Source: an alpha proteobacterium HIMB114
GTDB taxonomy: Bacteria; Pseudomonadota; Alphaproteobacteria; Pelagibacterales; Pelagibacteraceae
Reading direction: 5' to 3'
NCBI GenBank assembly: GCA_000163555.2
Contig: ADAC02000001.1
Location: 744,001 to 808,000 of the forward strand
DNA: 64,000 bases
Under the pieces are notes generated by a model. It ran no database searches, was not told the origin of the DNA, and saw nothing but the letters and a program-made list of their open reading frames with translations. This document shows, one piece after another, positions 18,440-31,942 of the stretch (the stretch's first letter is position 1; the number at the start of each line of letters is the position of its first letter). The position numbers were made by a program, and so were the translations under genes.

Positions 18440-19483
18440 ATGTCTAATCATAAAGTTCTGGGTATTATTGGTGGTGGCCAATTAGGAAGCATGCTTTGTC
18501 AAGCAGCATCTAAAATTAATATTAAAACAAAAATTTATTGCGATGATAAAAATGCGCCTGCACAAAATTATTCTGATGAATTTATATACGGGGCATATAA
18601 TGATGATGATAAAATCATTGAGTTTGCAAATCAGGTTGATGTTGTAACTTTTGAGTTTGAAAATATTCCTGTACCCACTCTAGAAAAAATTAAATCTGTA
18701 AAACCAGTCTATCCTGATCCTAATATTAATTTTATTATCCAAGATAGAAGTAGGGAGAAAAAATTTATCAATGATCTTGGTATAGGCACTGTAAGTTATA
18801 AAAAAATATCATCTCAAAAAGATCTTGAAAATATAGATAAACTTATTCCAGGAATTTTAAAAACTACAACTTTAGGATATGATGGAAAGGGACAGTATAT
18901 CATTTCTAATAATAACGATCTAAATGAAATTTCATTAAATAGCGATTTTATTTTAGAAAAAAAAATTACTTTAAAAAAAGAGATATCTGTAATCATTACT
19001 AGATATCAGGATGGTAACAGTGTAATCTATGAGCCAATTGAAAACATTCATAAAGACCAAATATTGGATACTTCTACTATTCCTTCAAGTGTGAGCAATA
19101 AAACTACAAATTTAAGTAAAAAGTATGCGAAAATTTTAGCAGATAAATTAAATTATATTGGAACTATGTGTATTGAGTATTTTATTGATGAAAATGACAA
19201 TCTACTTGTAAATGAGATAGCACCAAGAGTACATAATTCAGGGCACCTGACAATTAATGCGTACAATGTTAGTCAGTTCGAATCTCATGTAAGGGCGGTA
19301 TGCAATCTAGAGAAAATTGAACCTAAGATGACATCAAAAGCTATCATGAAAAATATTATCGGAGATGAAATTTTTGAATATAGAAATAAAAAAACAAATT
19401 CTGATGAATTTTTCGTTGACTATTTAAAAAAGGAGTCAAAAAATAAAAGAAAAATGGGTCATATAACAAAGTTATTAAATTAA
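18440..19483 (+). CDS. purK: N5-carboxyaminoimidazole ribonucleotide synthase PurK
   Basis: ATP-grasp enzyme making N5-CAIR from AIR, bicarbonate and ATP. The 347 residues begin LGIIGGGQLGSMLCQAA, and show TFEFENIP, KTTTLGYDGKGQY, the metal site NEIAPRVHNSGHLTI and a divergent C-terminal domain. Length fits. The stop TAA occupies 19481-19483 and shares TTAA with the stop of the convergent COQ9-like gene, leaving no terminator between them. Confidence 0.95.
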   Translation: MSNHKVLGIIGGGQLGSMLCQAASKINIKTKIYCDDKNAPAQNYSDEFIYGAYNDDDKIIEFANQVDVVTFEFENIPVPTLEKIKSVKPVYPDPNINFIIQDRSREKKFINDLGIGTVSYKKISSQKDLENIDKLIPGILKTTTLGYDGKGQYIISNNNDLNEISLNSDFILEKKITLKKEISVIITRYQDGNSVIYEPIENIHKDQILDTSTIPSSVSNKTTNLSKKYAKILADKLNYIGTMCIEYFIDENDNLLVNEIAPRVHNSGHLTINAYNVSQFESHVRAVCNLEKIEPKMTSKAIMKNIIGDEIFEYRNKKTNSDEFFVDYLKKESKNKRKMGHITKLLN

Positions 19484-19932
19484 TAACCTCTACCGGTATT
19501 TTTTGAAAATGGTCTATCTTTTAAATTCCGAAAAGTAGAAATTATTTTTGATTTTAATTTATTAAACTTTCCAACATTTTTAATTTCACCTTTTATATCT
19601 ATTTCCAATTGCTCTAGACTATAATCTTTTAATGTTAATGACTTAAAATATAATTTTGAAAGTATTGCAGTTAAAATTAATCGTTTTGTGTAAAAATTAT
19701 AGTCAGTAGATTTATCTCCTGCCAAATACCACATATCGCTAGCAATATTATATAAGTAGAATATTTCACCATCGCATTTTGATATTTTAGATTTAATATC
19801 ATTTTTAATGACATCTTTTGACTTTAAATCATTTTTTAGTTTTTCTAAAAGCATGATAGTAATTTTCTGATTTATACTATTAATCCCTTTAATTTTTTTT
19901 TCTAAATATTTTTTTTCTTTATCTGTAAGCAT
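19480..19932 (-). CDS. COQ9-like ubiquinone biosynthesis protein, short form
   Basis: Identified by the COQ9 C-terminal signature: MWYLAGDKSTDYNFYTKRL at about residues 67-85, where COQ9 proteins carry W-LAGD-STD-NWYTKR, followed by a hydrophobic helix and a basic tail. COQ9 binds lipid and presents ubiquinone intermediates to COQ7-type hydroxylases. At 150 residues it is shorter than usual (about 200 or more) because the N-terminal TetR-like part is reduced. The terminal amphipathic region is also divergent. It overlaps mreD by 14 bases and shares its stop region with purK. Assignment is by motif only. Confidence 0.68.
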   Translation of the reverse strand: MLTDKEKKYLEKKIKGINSINQKITIMLLEKLKNDLKSKDVIKNDIKSKISKCDGEIFYLYNIASDMWYLAGDKSTDYNFYTKRLILTAILSKLYFKSLTLKDYSLEQLEIDIKGEIKNVGKFNKLKSKIISTFRNLKDRPFSKNTGRGY

Positions 19933-20449
19933 TTTGTGAAACTAATTTTGAAATAATAAACCAAAATATTGGGTATACTAATAATGTTATAATAAAGTTT
20001 GTTAATAATGGCATAATCTCTGTCATATGATTATGAGTTGTTTGTGCATTTTTATAAATTGTTTCATGGTGCAAAAATTCTAAACCAAAAAATACGCAAT
20101 ATGCAATGATTAATGATACTCCAAATGAGATCCATTCTGAAATAAAAAAACTTCTTAATTTAATTGATGCTTGAAATGCAGCTACCGCAAATACAATAAA
20201 ATATAATATTCCTGAAGTTCCAAACCAAAGTCCATTTAATACATCGCTAATAATGCTGATTAAAAATAAAAATATTCCTTTTCCAAAATTTAAACCAGGA
20301 TTAGATATTTTAAAAACGTAGATTAAAATAAGCTGTAAATTTACATAATTTGAAATTGGTTTACCTAAAATAGTTATTTCAAAAGAACTGATTAAGACAC
20401 TCAATAACAAAACAATTGATGCAATATATCGATTAACAAAACTTATCAT
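19919..20449 (-). CDS. mreD: Rod shape-determining membrane protein MreD
   Basis: Polytopic inner membrane partner of MreB and MreC in elongation-phase wall synthesis. The 176 residues are mostly hydrophobic with about five membrane segments, and show LILIYVFKISNPGLNFG and GIFLFLISIISDVLNGLWFGTSG, the typical MreD second-helix region. The name rests on this pattern plus position 1 base after mreC. Confidence 0.88.
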   Translation of the reverse strand: MISFVNRYIASIVLLLSVLISSFEITILGKPISNYVNLQLILIYVFKISNPGLNFGKGIFLFLISIISDVLNGLWFGTSGILYFIVFAVAAFQASIKLRSFFISEWISFGVSLIIAYCVFFGLEFLHHETIYKNAQTTHNHMTEIMPLLTNFIITLLVYPIFWFIISKLVSQNAYR

Positions 20450-20450
20450 T

Positions 20451-21263
20451 TTATTTACCCATTTTTACAATTGTTAAATAATCCATTTGATTAAAATCAT
20501 ACATTGGTTTTAGATAAAATTTATCTTGTTTATCTTTTTTAATTTGCCCAACTAAAATTCCATCTGGCATGATATTATCTATACTAGTTGTATAAACATA
20601 ATCATCTTCATTTAATGAATATTCCTTAGGTAAAAAATCTAAATTAATAGTGTTTGCATTACTTGGATTTCCAACCGCAATTGCATTATAATTTTTTTCG
20701 CCAATTCTTACTGGAACGCGACTATTAATATTTGTGATTAAAATACCATAAGATGAACTAAAATTTACATCAGTAATTTTGCCAACCAACATATTATTTT
20801 TAACTATAGGATCTCCAGATGAAATTCCATGGAGTGATCCCTTATTAATAATTATAGACTCACTTAAAATATTACTTTTAAAACTTAAAACTTTAGTTTT
20901 AATTGTCTCAAATTTATAATTCTCTTCACCAGTAATTTTTTTTAAATTTTCTAGCTGAAGTAACAAAGTTATTTTTTCATTTTTTAACTTGGTGACTTCA
21001 TTTTCTAAATCTAATAATTTATTTTTTGCGATAATTTTCTCATCAACAAAGAAATTATTAAATGAAGAAACTGTATCTGAAATAAAGTTAAATGGAGACT
21101 TTAAAACTACTGTTGCATAAATTATTCCATCATTAATTGCAGATCTTGTAACTTTAAAATATTTATTATCACTTCGATCGATAAAAAATAATATTAAAGA
21201 TATTATAATAAATATAATAATATTTTTTTTTACATCTACATTTTCAGAAGATGCAAACTTCAT
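20451..21263 (-). CDS. mreC: Rod shape-determining protein MreC
   Basis: Bitopic protein that scaffolds the elongasome and activates PBP2/RodA. The 270 residues show a membrane helix (about 14-30), a periplasmic coiled coil (NKLLDLENEVTKLKNEK, about 80-105), and the two-barrel domain with INKGSLHGISSGDPIV, VGKITDVN and NSRVPVRIG. It lies 5 bases after mreB. Its partners RodA and PBP2 are encoded about 22 kb away in the same window. Confidence 0.93.
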   Translation of the reverse strand: MKFASSENVDVKKNIIIFIIISLILFFIDRSDNKYFKVTRSAINDGIIYATVVLKSPFNFISDTVSSFNNFFVDEKIIAKNKLLDLENEVTKLKNEKITLLLQLENLKKITGEENYKFETIKTKVLSFKSNILSESIIINKGSLHGISSGDPIVKNNMLVGKITDVNFSSSYGILITNINSRVPVRIGEKNYNAIAVGNPSNANTINLDFLPKEYSLNEDDYVYTTSIDNIMPDGILVGQIKKDKQDKFYLKPMYDFNQMDYLTIVKMGK

Positions 21264-21268
21264 TATTA

Positions 21269-23874
<2,606 letters not shown>

Positions 23875-23950
23875 AGATGATATGTAATCATCCTTTAGGA
23901 AAAAATCTAGTAATTAACGCATAAATTGTATCGATCAAATCCCTCAAATT

Positions 23951-25544
<1,594 letters not shown>

Positions 25545-25546
25545 AA

Positions 25547-27307
25547 TTATACTAAAACTTTTCCTTCTTCGGTTATTCCTTCATCATCCTCTGGGCCTAA
25601 AATCATTTCATTATGTGGTTTACCTGAGGGTATCATTGGGAAACAGTTTTCATCTTTTTTTACTAAACAATCAAAAATTACCGGTCTATCTATATCAACC
25701 ATCTCATTAATTTTATCATCTAATTCTTTTGGTGTTTTAGCTCGAATTCCAACTGCACCATACGCTTCTGCTAGTTTTACAAAATCTGGCAGTGCTTCGG
25801 TGTAGCTTTCAGAATAATTTTTACCATGTAACAACTCTTGCCATTGCCTCACCATTCCCATCCACTGATTATTTAAAATAAATATTTTTATAGGAAGTTT
25901 ATATTGAACAGCTGTCGACATCTCCTGAATATTCATCAAGATTGAAGCTTCTCCAGCAATATCAACAACAAGTTTTCCTGGGTTTGCAATTTGTGTACCA
26001 ATTGCTGCGGGTAAACCATATCCCATTGTCCCAAGACCTCCTGAGGTCATCCATCTATTAGGTTTATCAAATTTATAATACTGTGCAGCCCACATTTGAT
26101 GCTGACCAACCTCTGTAGTTATAAATGAATCCTTGTTCTTTGTTAGTTCATATAATCTTTCAACTGCATATTGAGGCATAATGAGTTTATCATCATGTTT
26201 GTATGATAAAGATTTTTTTTCTCTCCACTTATTAATTTGTTTCCACCAATCGCTAATTTTTTCTTTATTTGAACTACAAAAATCAGAATGTTTATTTTTT
26301 AATGTTGTAAGCATATCATTCAATACACTTAAACAATCGCCAACAATTGCAACATCTACTTTTACAATTTTATTTATTGATGATGGATCAATATCAATGT
26401 GTATTTTTTTTGAATTTGGAGAAAAAGCATCAACACGCCCTGTAATTCTGTCATCAAATCTTGCGCCAACATTTATCATAAGATCACATTCGTGCATTGC
26501 ATTGTTTGCCTCATAAGTTCCGTGCATACCAAGCATTCCTAAAAACTGAGGATCACTTCCTGGAAACGCTCCAAGACCTTGTAAAGTTGATGTGATTGGA
26601 AAATTTGTAACTCGAGCAAATTCGGTCAAAGCATCTGAAGCCTTCGTTCCAGCATTAATTACTCCTCCACCGGAATAGATGATTGGTTTTTTTGATTTTA
26701 CAATTAATTCAACTGCCTTTTCGATACTTGTTAATTCTGCTTTTAATTTTGGTTTGTAAGTTTCAACAACAACCTGATTTGCACTTTTATAAACTCCTTT
26801 TTGAAACTGAACATCTTTTGGAATATCAACTAAAACTGGTCCAGGTCTTCCAGAAGTTGCAATATGAAATGCTTTATGAATTATTTCAGCTAATTGATTA
26901 ACATCCTTTACAAGCCAGTTATGTTTTGTGCATGGTCTAGTAATTCCTGTGGTATCACATTCTTGAAAAGCATCCGTTCCAATAAGATGTGTTGGGACTT
27001 GTCCAGATATACAAACTAAGGGTATAGAATCCATATAAGCATCTGTAAGAGCAGTTACCATATTTGTTGCTCCAGGACCTGAGGTTACTAGGGCAATTCC
27101 AGGTTTACCTGATGATCTTGCGTAACCTTCTGCAGCATGACCAGCGCCTTGTTCATGTCGCACTAAAATATGTTTAATATTTTTTTCTTTTGAAATTTGA
27201 TCATATAAAGGTAGGACCGCTCCACCTGGATAGCCAAATATATGATCAACGCCATGTTCATTTAGCGCCTTAAAAACTATTTCTGCCCCTGTTAACTGTT
27301 CGCTCAT
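25547..27307 (-). CDS. ilvB: Acetolactate synthase large subunit
   Basis: TPP- and FAD-dependent enzyme making acetolactate or acetohydroxybutyrate. The 586 residues contain the catalytic Glu in LVRHEQGAGHAAEGYAR near residue 51, GKPGIALVTSGPGATN, TEVGQHQMWAAQYY, GLGTMGYGLPAAIG and ILNNQWMGMVRQWQ. At the metal-binding GDGx-type motif the sequence reads DIAGEASILMN (near residue 450), with Glu where Asp is usual; this still can ligate metal. First gene of ilvB-ilvN-ilvC. No leader peptide or attenuator is seen in the 39 bases between it and miaA. Confidence 0.96.
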   Translation of the reverse strand: MSEQLTGAEIVFKALNEHGVDHIFGYPGGAVLPLYDQISKEKNIKHILVRHEQGAGHAAEGYARSSGKPGIALVTSGPGATNMVTALTDAYMDSIPLVCISGQVPTHLIGTDAFQECDTTGITRPCTKHNWLVKDVNQLAEIIHKAFHIATSGRPGPVLVDIPKDVQFQKGVYKSANQVVVETYKPKLKAELTSIEKAVELIVKSKKPIIYSGGGVINAGTKASDALTEFARVTNFPITSTLQGLGAFPGSDPQFLGMLGMHGTYEANNAMHECDLMINVGARFDDRITGRVDAFSPNSKKIHIDIDPSSINKIVKVDVAIVGDCLSVLNDMLTTLKNKHSDFCSSNKEKISDWWKQINKWREKKSLSYKHDDKLIMPQYAVERLYELTKNKDSFITTEVGQHQMWAAQYYKFDKPNRWMTSGGLGTMGYGLPAAIGTQIANPGKLVVDIAGEASILMNIQEMSTAVQYKLPIKIFILNNQWMGMVRQWQELLHGKNYSESYTEALPDFVKLAEAYGAVGIRAKTPKELDDKINEMVDIDRPVIFDCLVKKDENCFPMIPSGKPHNEMILGPEDDEGITEEGKVLV

Positions 27308-27346
27308 TTCTCCAAGAAGTTGAATGTAGCGTAACTTATTTCTGGG

Positions 27347-28261
27347 TCAAGGTGTTCTGATAAACTTTAAAACTTTTTTTCTAAGATCTGCCTGTTTAAG
27401 ATCGTTAAACTCATTCCAATCTTTCATTTGGCCTCTAAACCAGGTCATTTGTCTCTTTATATATTGCCGCGTTCTAATAATAGACTTTTCTACAGCCTCT
27501 TTTAAGGTCATTTTTCCCTCAAGATGATATATGATCTCTTTCAAGCCTAGAATATTGTTTGAAGTTAAAATCTTAGATACTCCTAATTTTTTAAATTTTT
27601 TGACCTCTTTAATAGCTCCCTGATCAACCATTTTCTTAAATCTTTTTTCAATTTTGACCAATAAAACTTCCCTTGGAAAATTCAAAAATATTTTTTTAAA
27701 ATTAATGTCTTTAAAATTATTTTTTGTATTTTTTTGCCAATCAAAAATAGACTTTTTCGTATAAAATTTAACTTCATAAAATCTTATCATTCGCTGTTTG
27801 TCATTTTTAACTATCTTATTTTTACACTTTGGGTCTAATTTGATTAATTTTTTATAAAACTCATCGATACCTATTTGATTAAATAATTTAATTATTTTAT
27901 CTCTTTTAGCTTCAGAAATGTTTGGTATCTGGGCAATTCCATCAGTTAAAGATTTAAAATAAAGCCCTGTACCGCCTACAATAATAGGTGTTTTTTTCTT
28001 TTTGATAATTTCATTAATTTTTTTCTCTGTATGCTTAATCCATTCACCAGTAGAAAAGTTTTTCTTAACACTAACAAAACCATATAGATAGTGTTTAATA
28101 TTTTTATAATCTTCAGGTCTGGCAGATAAAATTTTAATCTCTTTAAAAACCTGCATGCTATCTGCATTTATGATTTCTCCATTTATTTTTTTTGCAATAT
28201 AAATTGCAAGCTCAGATTTTCCTGAAGCTGTTGGACCAGCTAAAAGAATAACTTTTTTCAT
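27347..28261 (-). CDS. miaA: tRNA dimethylallyltransferase MiaA
   Basis: Adds an isopentenyl group to A37 of tRNAs that read UNN codons. The 304 residues start with the P-loop VILLAGPTASGKSELA and continue with EIINADSMQVFKE, IIVGGTGLYFKSL and the C-terminal RQYIKRQMTWFR, all MiaA hallmarks. It lies 7 bases downstream of degP and is probably the last gene of the hflK-hflC-DUF2065-degP transcript. Confidence 0.95.
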   Translation of the reverse strand: MKKVILLAGPTASGKSELAIYIAKKINGEIINADSMQVFKEIKILSARPEDYKNIKHYLYGFVSVKKNFSTGEWIKHTEKKINEIIKKKKTPIIVGGTGLYFKSLTDGIAQIPNISEAKRDKIIKLFNQIGIDEFYKKLIKLDPKCKNKIVKNDKQRMIRFYEVKFYTKKSIFDWQKNTKNNFKDINFKKIFLNFPREVLLVKIEKRFKKMVDQGAIKEVKKFKKLGVSKILTSNNILGLKEIIYHLEGKMTLKEAVEKSIIRTRQYIKRQMTWFRGQMKDWNEFNDLKQADLRKKVLKFIRTP

Positions 28262-28268
28262 GAATTGA

Positions 28269-29687
28269 TTATTTTATTTTTACGCCAATATATCTTGTCG
28301 TATTTTGAAGGTCGATAATTGTCAGTAATAATGTTTTTTTACCAGATTTAATTTGTTTTTTTAACTGTTTTTCAAAGTCTTTTACATTTTTAATTGAATT
28401 ATTTTGTAATGAAATAATTGCATCACCTGGTCTCACAGGTAGCAAAGCCATAGCTCCATTTGGATTTATTTTTTGAATAATAACACCTGATTTCTTTTCT
28501 AATTTATTTCTATTTTTTTTATCCTCTTCTTTAATATCTCTAACATCGATACCCAAGCTCGATAAAGTTTGTTCTTTTGATTTTGTAGGAATTTTGTTTT
28601 TAAATTCAGCTGTATCTTCTAATCTTCCAAGTACTACAGTTTTAGAAATTTCTTTTTTATCTCTCCAGATTTTTAAATTTGCAGCTTTTCCAACTGGTGA
28701 TTCTCCTACTAACCTTTGTAGGTCTCTTGTTGTTTTTACTTTTTTTCCATTAAACTTAATTATAATATCTCCAGAATTTAAACCCGCTTTATCAGCAGGA
28801 CTTCCTTTGTTTATATCGGTAATCAATGCACCGATAGCTTCTTTTAATCCTAGACTATCTGCAATTTCTTTTGTGACTGTTTGAATTCTAACACCTAACC
28901 ATCCTCTTTTAGTCTCGCCAAATTTAATTAATTGGTCGATAACATTTTTTGCAAAGTTTGAAGGAATTGCAAAACCAATACCAACTGAACCGCCTGAATT
29001 AGAAAAAATTGCAGTATTAATTCCAAGAACTTCACCGTCCATATTAAATAATGGACCACCAGAGTTTCCTTGGTTTATTGATGCATCTGTTTGGATAAAA
29101 TTATCATATCGTCCCATATTAATGTCTCTATTAATTGCTGAAACTATACCCTGGGTAACAGTTCCACCTAATCCAAATGGGTTTCCGATTGCAATAACCC
29201 AGTCTCCTACTTTGGCCTCGTCTGAATTTGCAAAATTTACAGCTGGAAATTTCTTATCAGACTGAATTTTTAATACTGCAATATCGCTAACAGGATCAGT
29301 ACCGATAAGTTTAGCCTCATATTCCTTACCATCGGTGAACTTTACAAAAATACCTTCAGCATTTTGAATGACATGATTGTTTGTAATCACTGTTCCATTT
29401 TCTTTGATGACAAACCCAGAACCTAAAGCAGTTGATTTTCTTTTTTGCGGTCCTTGGTTCTGCTGAAAATCCTTAAAAAATTCCTCAAAAGGCGAGCCTG
29501 GAGGAAATTGAAATGGAAACTCTTGAGATCGTGTTTCAACTATTGTTGTAGCTGAAATATTAACAACTGATGGCATTAGTTTTTCTGCAAGCTTAGAAAA
29601 GCCTTTTGAAACATCTATAGAATAGGCGGAATTGATTAAACCTTGAAAAATAAAGATAATAACTAAAATTTTAAATAATTTTCTCAT
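28269..29687 (-). CDS. degP: Do-family periplasmic serine protease DegP/DegQ
   Basis: Envelope quality-control protease and chaperone. The 472 residues have a signal peptide (about 1-23), the trypsin-like domain with catalytic His in TNNHVIQNAEG, Asp in DPVSDIAVLKI and Ser in NQGNSGGPLFN near residue 205, then two PDZ domains (RGWLGVRIQTVT and INPNGAMALLPVRPGDAI). Its ATG overlaps the DUF2065 stop by 4 bases, an order well known in alphaproteobacteria. The second PDZ is somewhat divergent. Confidence 0.96.
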   Translation of the reverse strand: MRKLFKILVIIFIFQGLINSAYSIDVSKGFSKLAEKLMPSVVNISATTIVETRSQEFPFQFPPGSPFEEFFKDFQQNQGPQKRKSTALGSGFVIKENGTVITNNHVIQNAEGIFVKFTDGKEYEAKLIGTDPVSDIAVLKIQSDKKFPAVNFANSDEAKVGDWVIAIGNPFGLGGTVTQGIVSAINRDINMGRYDNFIQTDASINQGNSGGPLFNMDGEVLGINTAIFSNSGGSVGIGFAIPSNFAKNVIDQLIKFGETKRGWLGVRIQTVTKEIADSLGLKEAIGALITDINKGSPADKAGLNSGDIIIKFNGKKVKTTRDLQRLVGESPVGKAANLKIWRDKKEISKTVVLGRLEDTAEFKNKIPTKSKEQTLSSLGIDVRDIKEEDKKNRNKLEKKSGVIIQKINPNGAMALLPVRPGDAIISLQNNSIKNVKDFEKQLKKQIKSGKKTLLLTIIDLQNTTRYIGVKIK

Positions 29688-29869
29688 CCTTTAATAATCC
29701 AAACAATAATAAATCCAATTAGAGCAAAAAAAAGGCCACCAGTTCTCAAATTTGAGGCTGGAATAGATTTCATTTTTTCCATCATTCCCTTCATCTGCTC
29801 AGGAAACATTGAATACAAAAGTCCTTCAATTACAAACAGTAATCCAATCGCTACTATTAGCTCTTTCAT
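29684..29869 (-). CDS. DUF2065 small membrane protein
   Basis: A 61-residue protein with two hydrophobic helices (about 3-20 and 45-59) flanking a short Met-rich loop, FPEQMKGMMEKM. DUF2065 proteins of this size are found between hflC and degP in many proteobacteria, and no function is established. The start overlaps nothing upstream (5-base gap from hflC) and its stop overlaps degP. Involvement with HflKC or FtsH is a guess from context. Confidence 0.88.
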   Translation of the reverse strand: MKELIVAIGLLFVIEGLLYSMFPEQMKGMMEKMKSIPASNLRTGGLFFALIGFIIVWIIKG

Positions 29870-29874
29870 TTCAC

Positions 29875-30786
29875 TTAATTTGCAGGTTTAGATTTAGATG
29901 GTATGGAGCTTCTTCTGTTGTTTGTCCCAGATTTTCCAAAGAATTTAAAAAAATCGCTATCAGGTGATAATATTAATGAAGTATCCTTGCCAATTAACGA
30001 TTTTTCATATGATTGCATTGAACGGTAAAAGCTAAAAAACTTAGGATCTTTGCCGTAAGCATCTGCAAATATTTTGTTTCTTAAACCATCACCTTCTCCT
30101 TTTAAAATTTGTGATTTTTTATTTGCTTCAGCTAATATAATTGTTACTTCTTTATCGGCAGTTGATCTAACTGTTTGAGCTATCTCAGCACCCTCTGCTC
30201 TAAACTCTTTGGCTTCTCTTTCTCTTTCTGTCTGCATTCTTCTGTAAATTGCTTCACTGTTAGCTTGGGGCAAATCAGCTCTTTTTATTCTTACATCAAT
30301 TATTCTTATCCCTAATTTTTGAGCTTCACTGTTTACGTCCTCAGTGATTTGATTCATCAATCTTGCTCTATCTTTTGAGACTAAGGTTGCTAGCTCCTCT
30401 TTACCTAAAACACCTCTTATTCTAGCATTCACAATTGTAGATAATCGTGATCTTGCAACTCTCTCGTTTCCAACAGAAATATAAAACTGCAATGGATCTT
30501 TAATTTGAAATCTTGCAAATGCATCAACTATTAATCTCTTCTGATCAGATGCAATAACTTCTTCAGGCGGAGCATCTAGATTTAAAATTCTAGTGTCTAG
30601 AAATACAGTGTTCTGAATAAATGGAATTTTATAATTTAATCCAGCTTTTTGGACAATTCTCTTTGGATCTCCAAATTGCAAAACTATTGCTTGTTGTACT
30701 TCAGACACAACAAAGAAAGTTGAGTATCCTAAGAAACCAAGAAGAATAATAACTGGTCCTAAAAATTTTAAAGCTTTGTCACTCAT
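29875..30786 (-). CDS. hflC: HflC, SPFH-domain regulator of FtsH
   Basis: Inner membrane SPFH/band 7 protein that with HflK forms a cage around the FtsH protease. The 303 residues have an N-terminal membrane helix (about 8-28), VVSEVQQAIVLQFGDPKRIV, the SPFH core with TRILNLDAPPEEVIASDQKR, and a long helical region (RRMQTEREREAKEFRAEGAE). The C-terminal tail is Ser/Lys-rich and variable. It starts 1 base after the hflK stop. Confidence 0.95.
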   Translation of the reverse strand: MSDKALKFLGPVIILLGFLGYSTFFVVSEVQQAIVLQFGDPKRIVQKAGLNYKIPFIQNTVFLDTRILNLDAPPEEVIASDQKRLIVDAFARFQIKDPLQFYISVGNERVARSRLSTIVNARIRGVLGKEELATLVSKDRARLMNQITEDVNSEAQKLGIRIIDVRIKRADLPQANSEAIYRRMQTEREREAKEFRAEGAEIAQTVRSTADKEVTIILAEANKKSQILKGEGDGLRNKIFADAYGKDPKFFSFYRSMQSYEKSLIGKDTSLILSPDSDFFKFFGKSGTNNRRSSIPSKSKPAN

Positions 30787-31866
30787 TTAATTTCCCGCAT
30801 TCTTTTTAAGTTCGGGCAATGGCAAATATGGGACTACTCCTCCACCAGATTTTTTATCTATAATAATTTTATTGATATCAGCCATTACTTTTTCCATAGT
30901 TTCTAAATACATTCTTTCTTGTGTTACAGTTCTTGCTTTTCTGTACTCATTGTAAATCGCCAAAAATCTACTCGCTTCACCTTCTGATAGTGCCACAACC
31001 TCTCTCTTATATGCTTCAGCTTGCTGAAGAATTTGAGCGGCTTCTCCTCGTGCTCTTGGTATAACATCATTGGCATAAGCCTCGGCTTCGTTTTGAGCTC
31101 TTTCTTTATCAGCTTTAGCAGCTTGAACATCTCTGAAAGCATCAATTACCTCTTTTGGTGGATCTGCTTTCTGGGTCTGAACTTGAGTAATCGTAATTCC
31201 AGAGTCGTAGCTATCTAAGATTTCTTGCATAATATTTTGCGTATCAACTTCGACCTGAGCTCTTCCCTCTGTCAAAATTGATTGAATATCCCGTTTTGCA
31301 ATTACTTCTCTCATGGCTGTCTCGGCAACACTTTTCACTGAGTCCTCAGGGTCTTGAATATTAAATAAAAACTTTCCAGCATCTTTAATAATCCAAAAGA
31401 CAGAATAATCTATGTCAACAATGTTTTCATCACCAGTTAACATTAGACTTTCCTCAGGCACATCACTCACACCAGTAGCTCTTCCAGTATCTGAAGCCGA
31501 TCTGTAACCTACATCTATTCTGTTAACCTTTGTAACTTTTGGAGTAAGTGCTGTTTCGATTGGATAAGGTAAATGATAATGAAGTCCTGGTTGTGTTTGG
31601 TTTACATATTTACCAAACCTTAAAACTACACCTTGCTCATCGGGTAATACTCTGTAAAAACCACTAGCTAACCATAAACCTAAAATAATTATTCCAAATA
31701 ATAAAATTGGCTTGTTTCCGCCTGGCATTTTTTTTCCAGGGAACATCTTTTTTAAATTGTCTTGGAATTGATTTGCTAAATCATCAATGTTAGGCGGTCT
31801 ATTATTTCCTCCACCACCTCCAGATGGTCTTCCGTTACCTCCGCTACCCCAAGGGGATCCTGACAT
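30787..31866 (-). CDS. hflK: HflK, SPFH-domain regulator of FtsH
   Basis: Partner of HflC in the FtsH-regulating complex. The 359 residues begin with a Gly/Asn/Pro-rich cytoplasmic tail (SPWGSGGNGRPSGGGGG), then one membrane helix (about 52-68), FYRVLPDEQGVVLRFGKYV, and a band 7 domain with GDENIVDIDYSVFWIIKD and IDAFRDVQAAKADKERAQNE. Length is slightly short of E. coli HflK (419). It is the first gene of its run, divergent from mrp with 76 bases between starts. Confidence 0.95.
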   Translation of the reverse strand: MSGSPWGSGGNGRPSGGGGGNNRPPNIDDLANQFQDNLKKMFPGKKMPGGNKPILLFGIIILGLWLASGFYRVLPDEQGVVLRFGKYVNQTQPGLHYHLPYPIETALTPKVTKVNRIDVGYRSASDTGRATGVSDVPEESLMLTGDENIVDIDYSVFWIIKDAGKFLFNIQDPEDSVKSVAETAMREVIAKRDIQSILTEGRAQVEVDTQNIMQEILDSYDSGITITQVQTQKADPPKEVIDAFRDVQAAKADKERAQNEAEAYANDVIPRARGEAAQILQQAEAYKREVVALSEGEASRFLAIYNEYRKARTVTQERMYLETMEKVMADINKIIIDKKSGGGVVPYLPLPELKKNAGN

Positions 31867-31942
31867 TTAAACTCCGTTGTTTTAAAAATTTAATTGGGTT
31901 ACTACTACATATTAAGATGGTAGTTTAAAAGGAAAAAACAAG

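Noticed and set aside
27308-27346. Branched-chain amino acid attenuator ahead of ilvB
   Set aside because: The gap is 39 bases with no leader peptide or hairpin.
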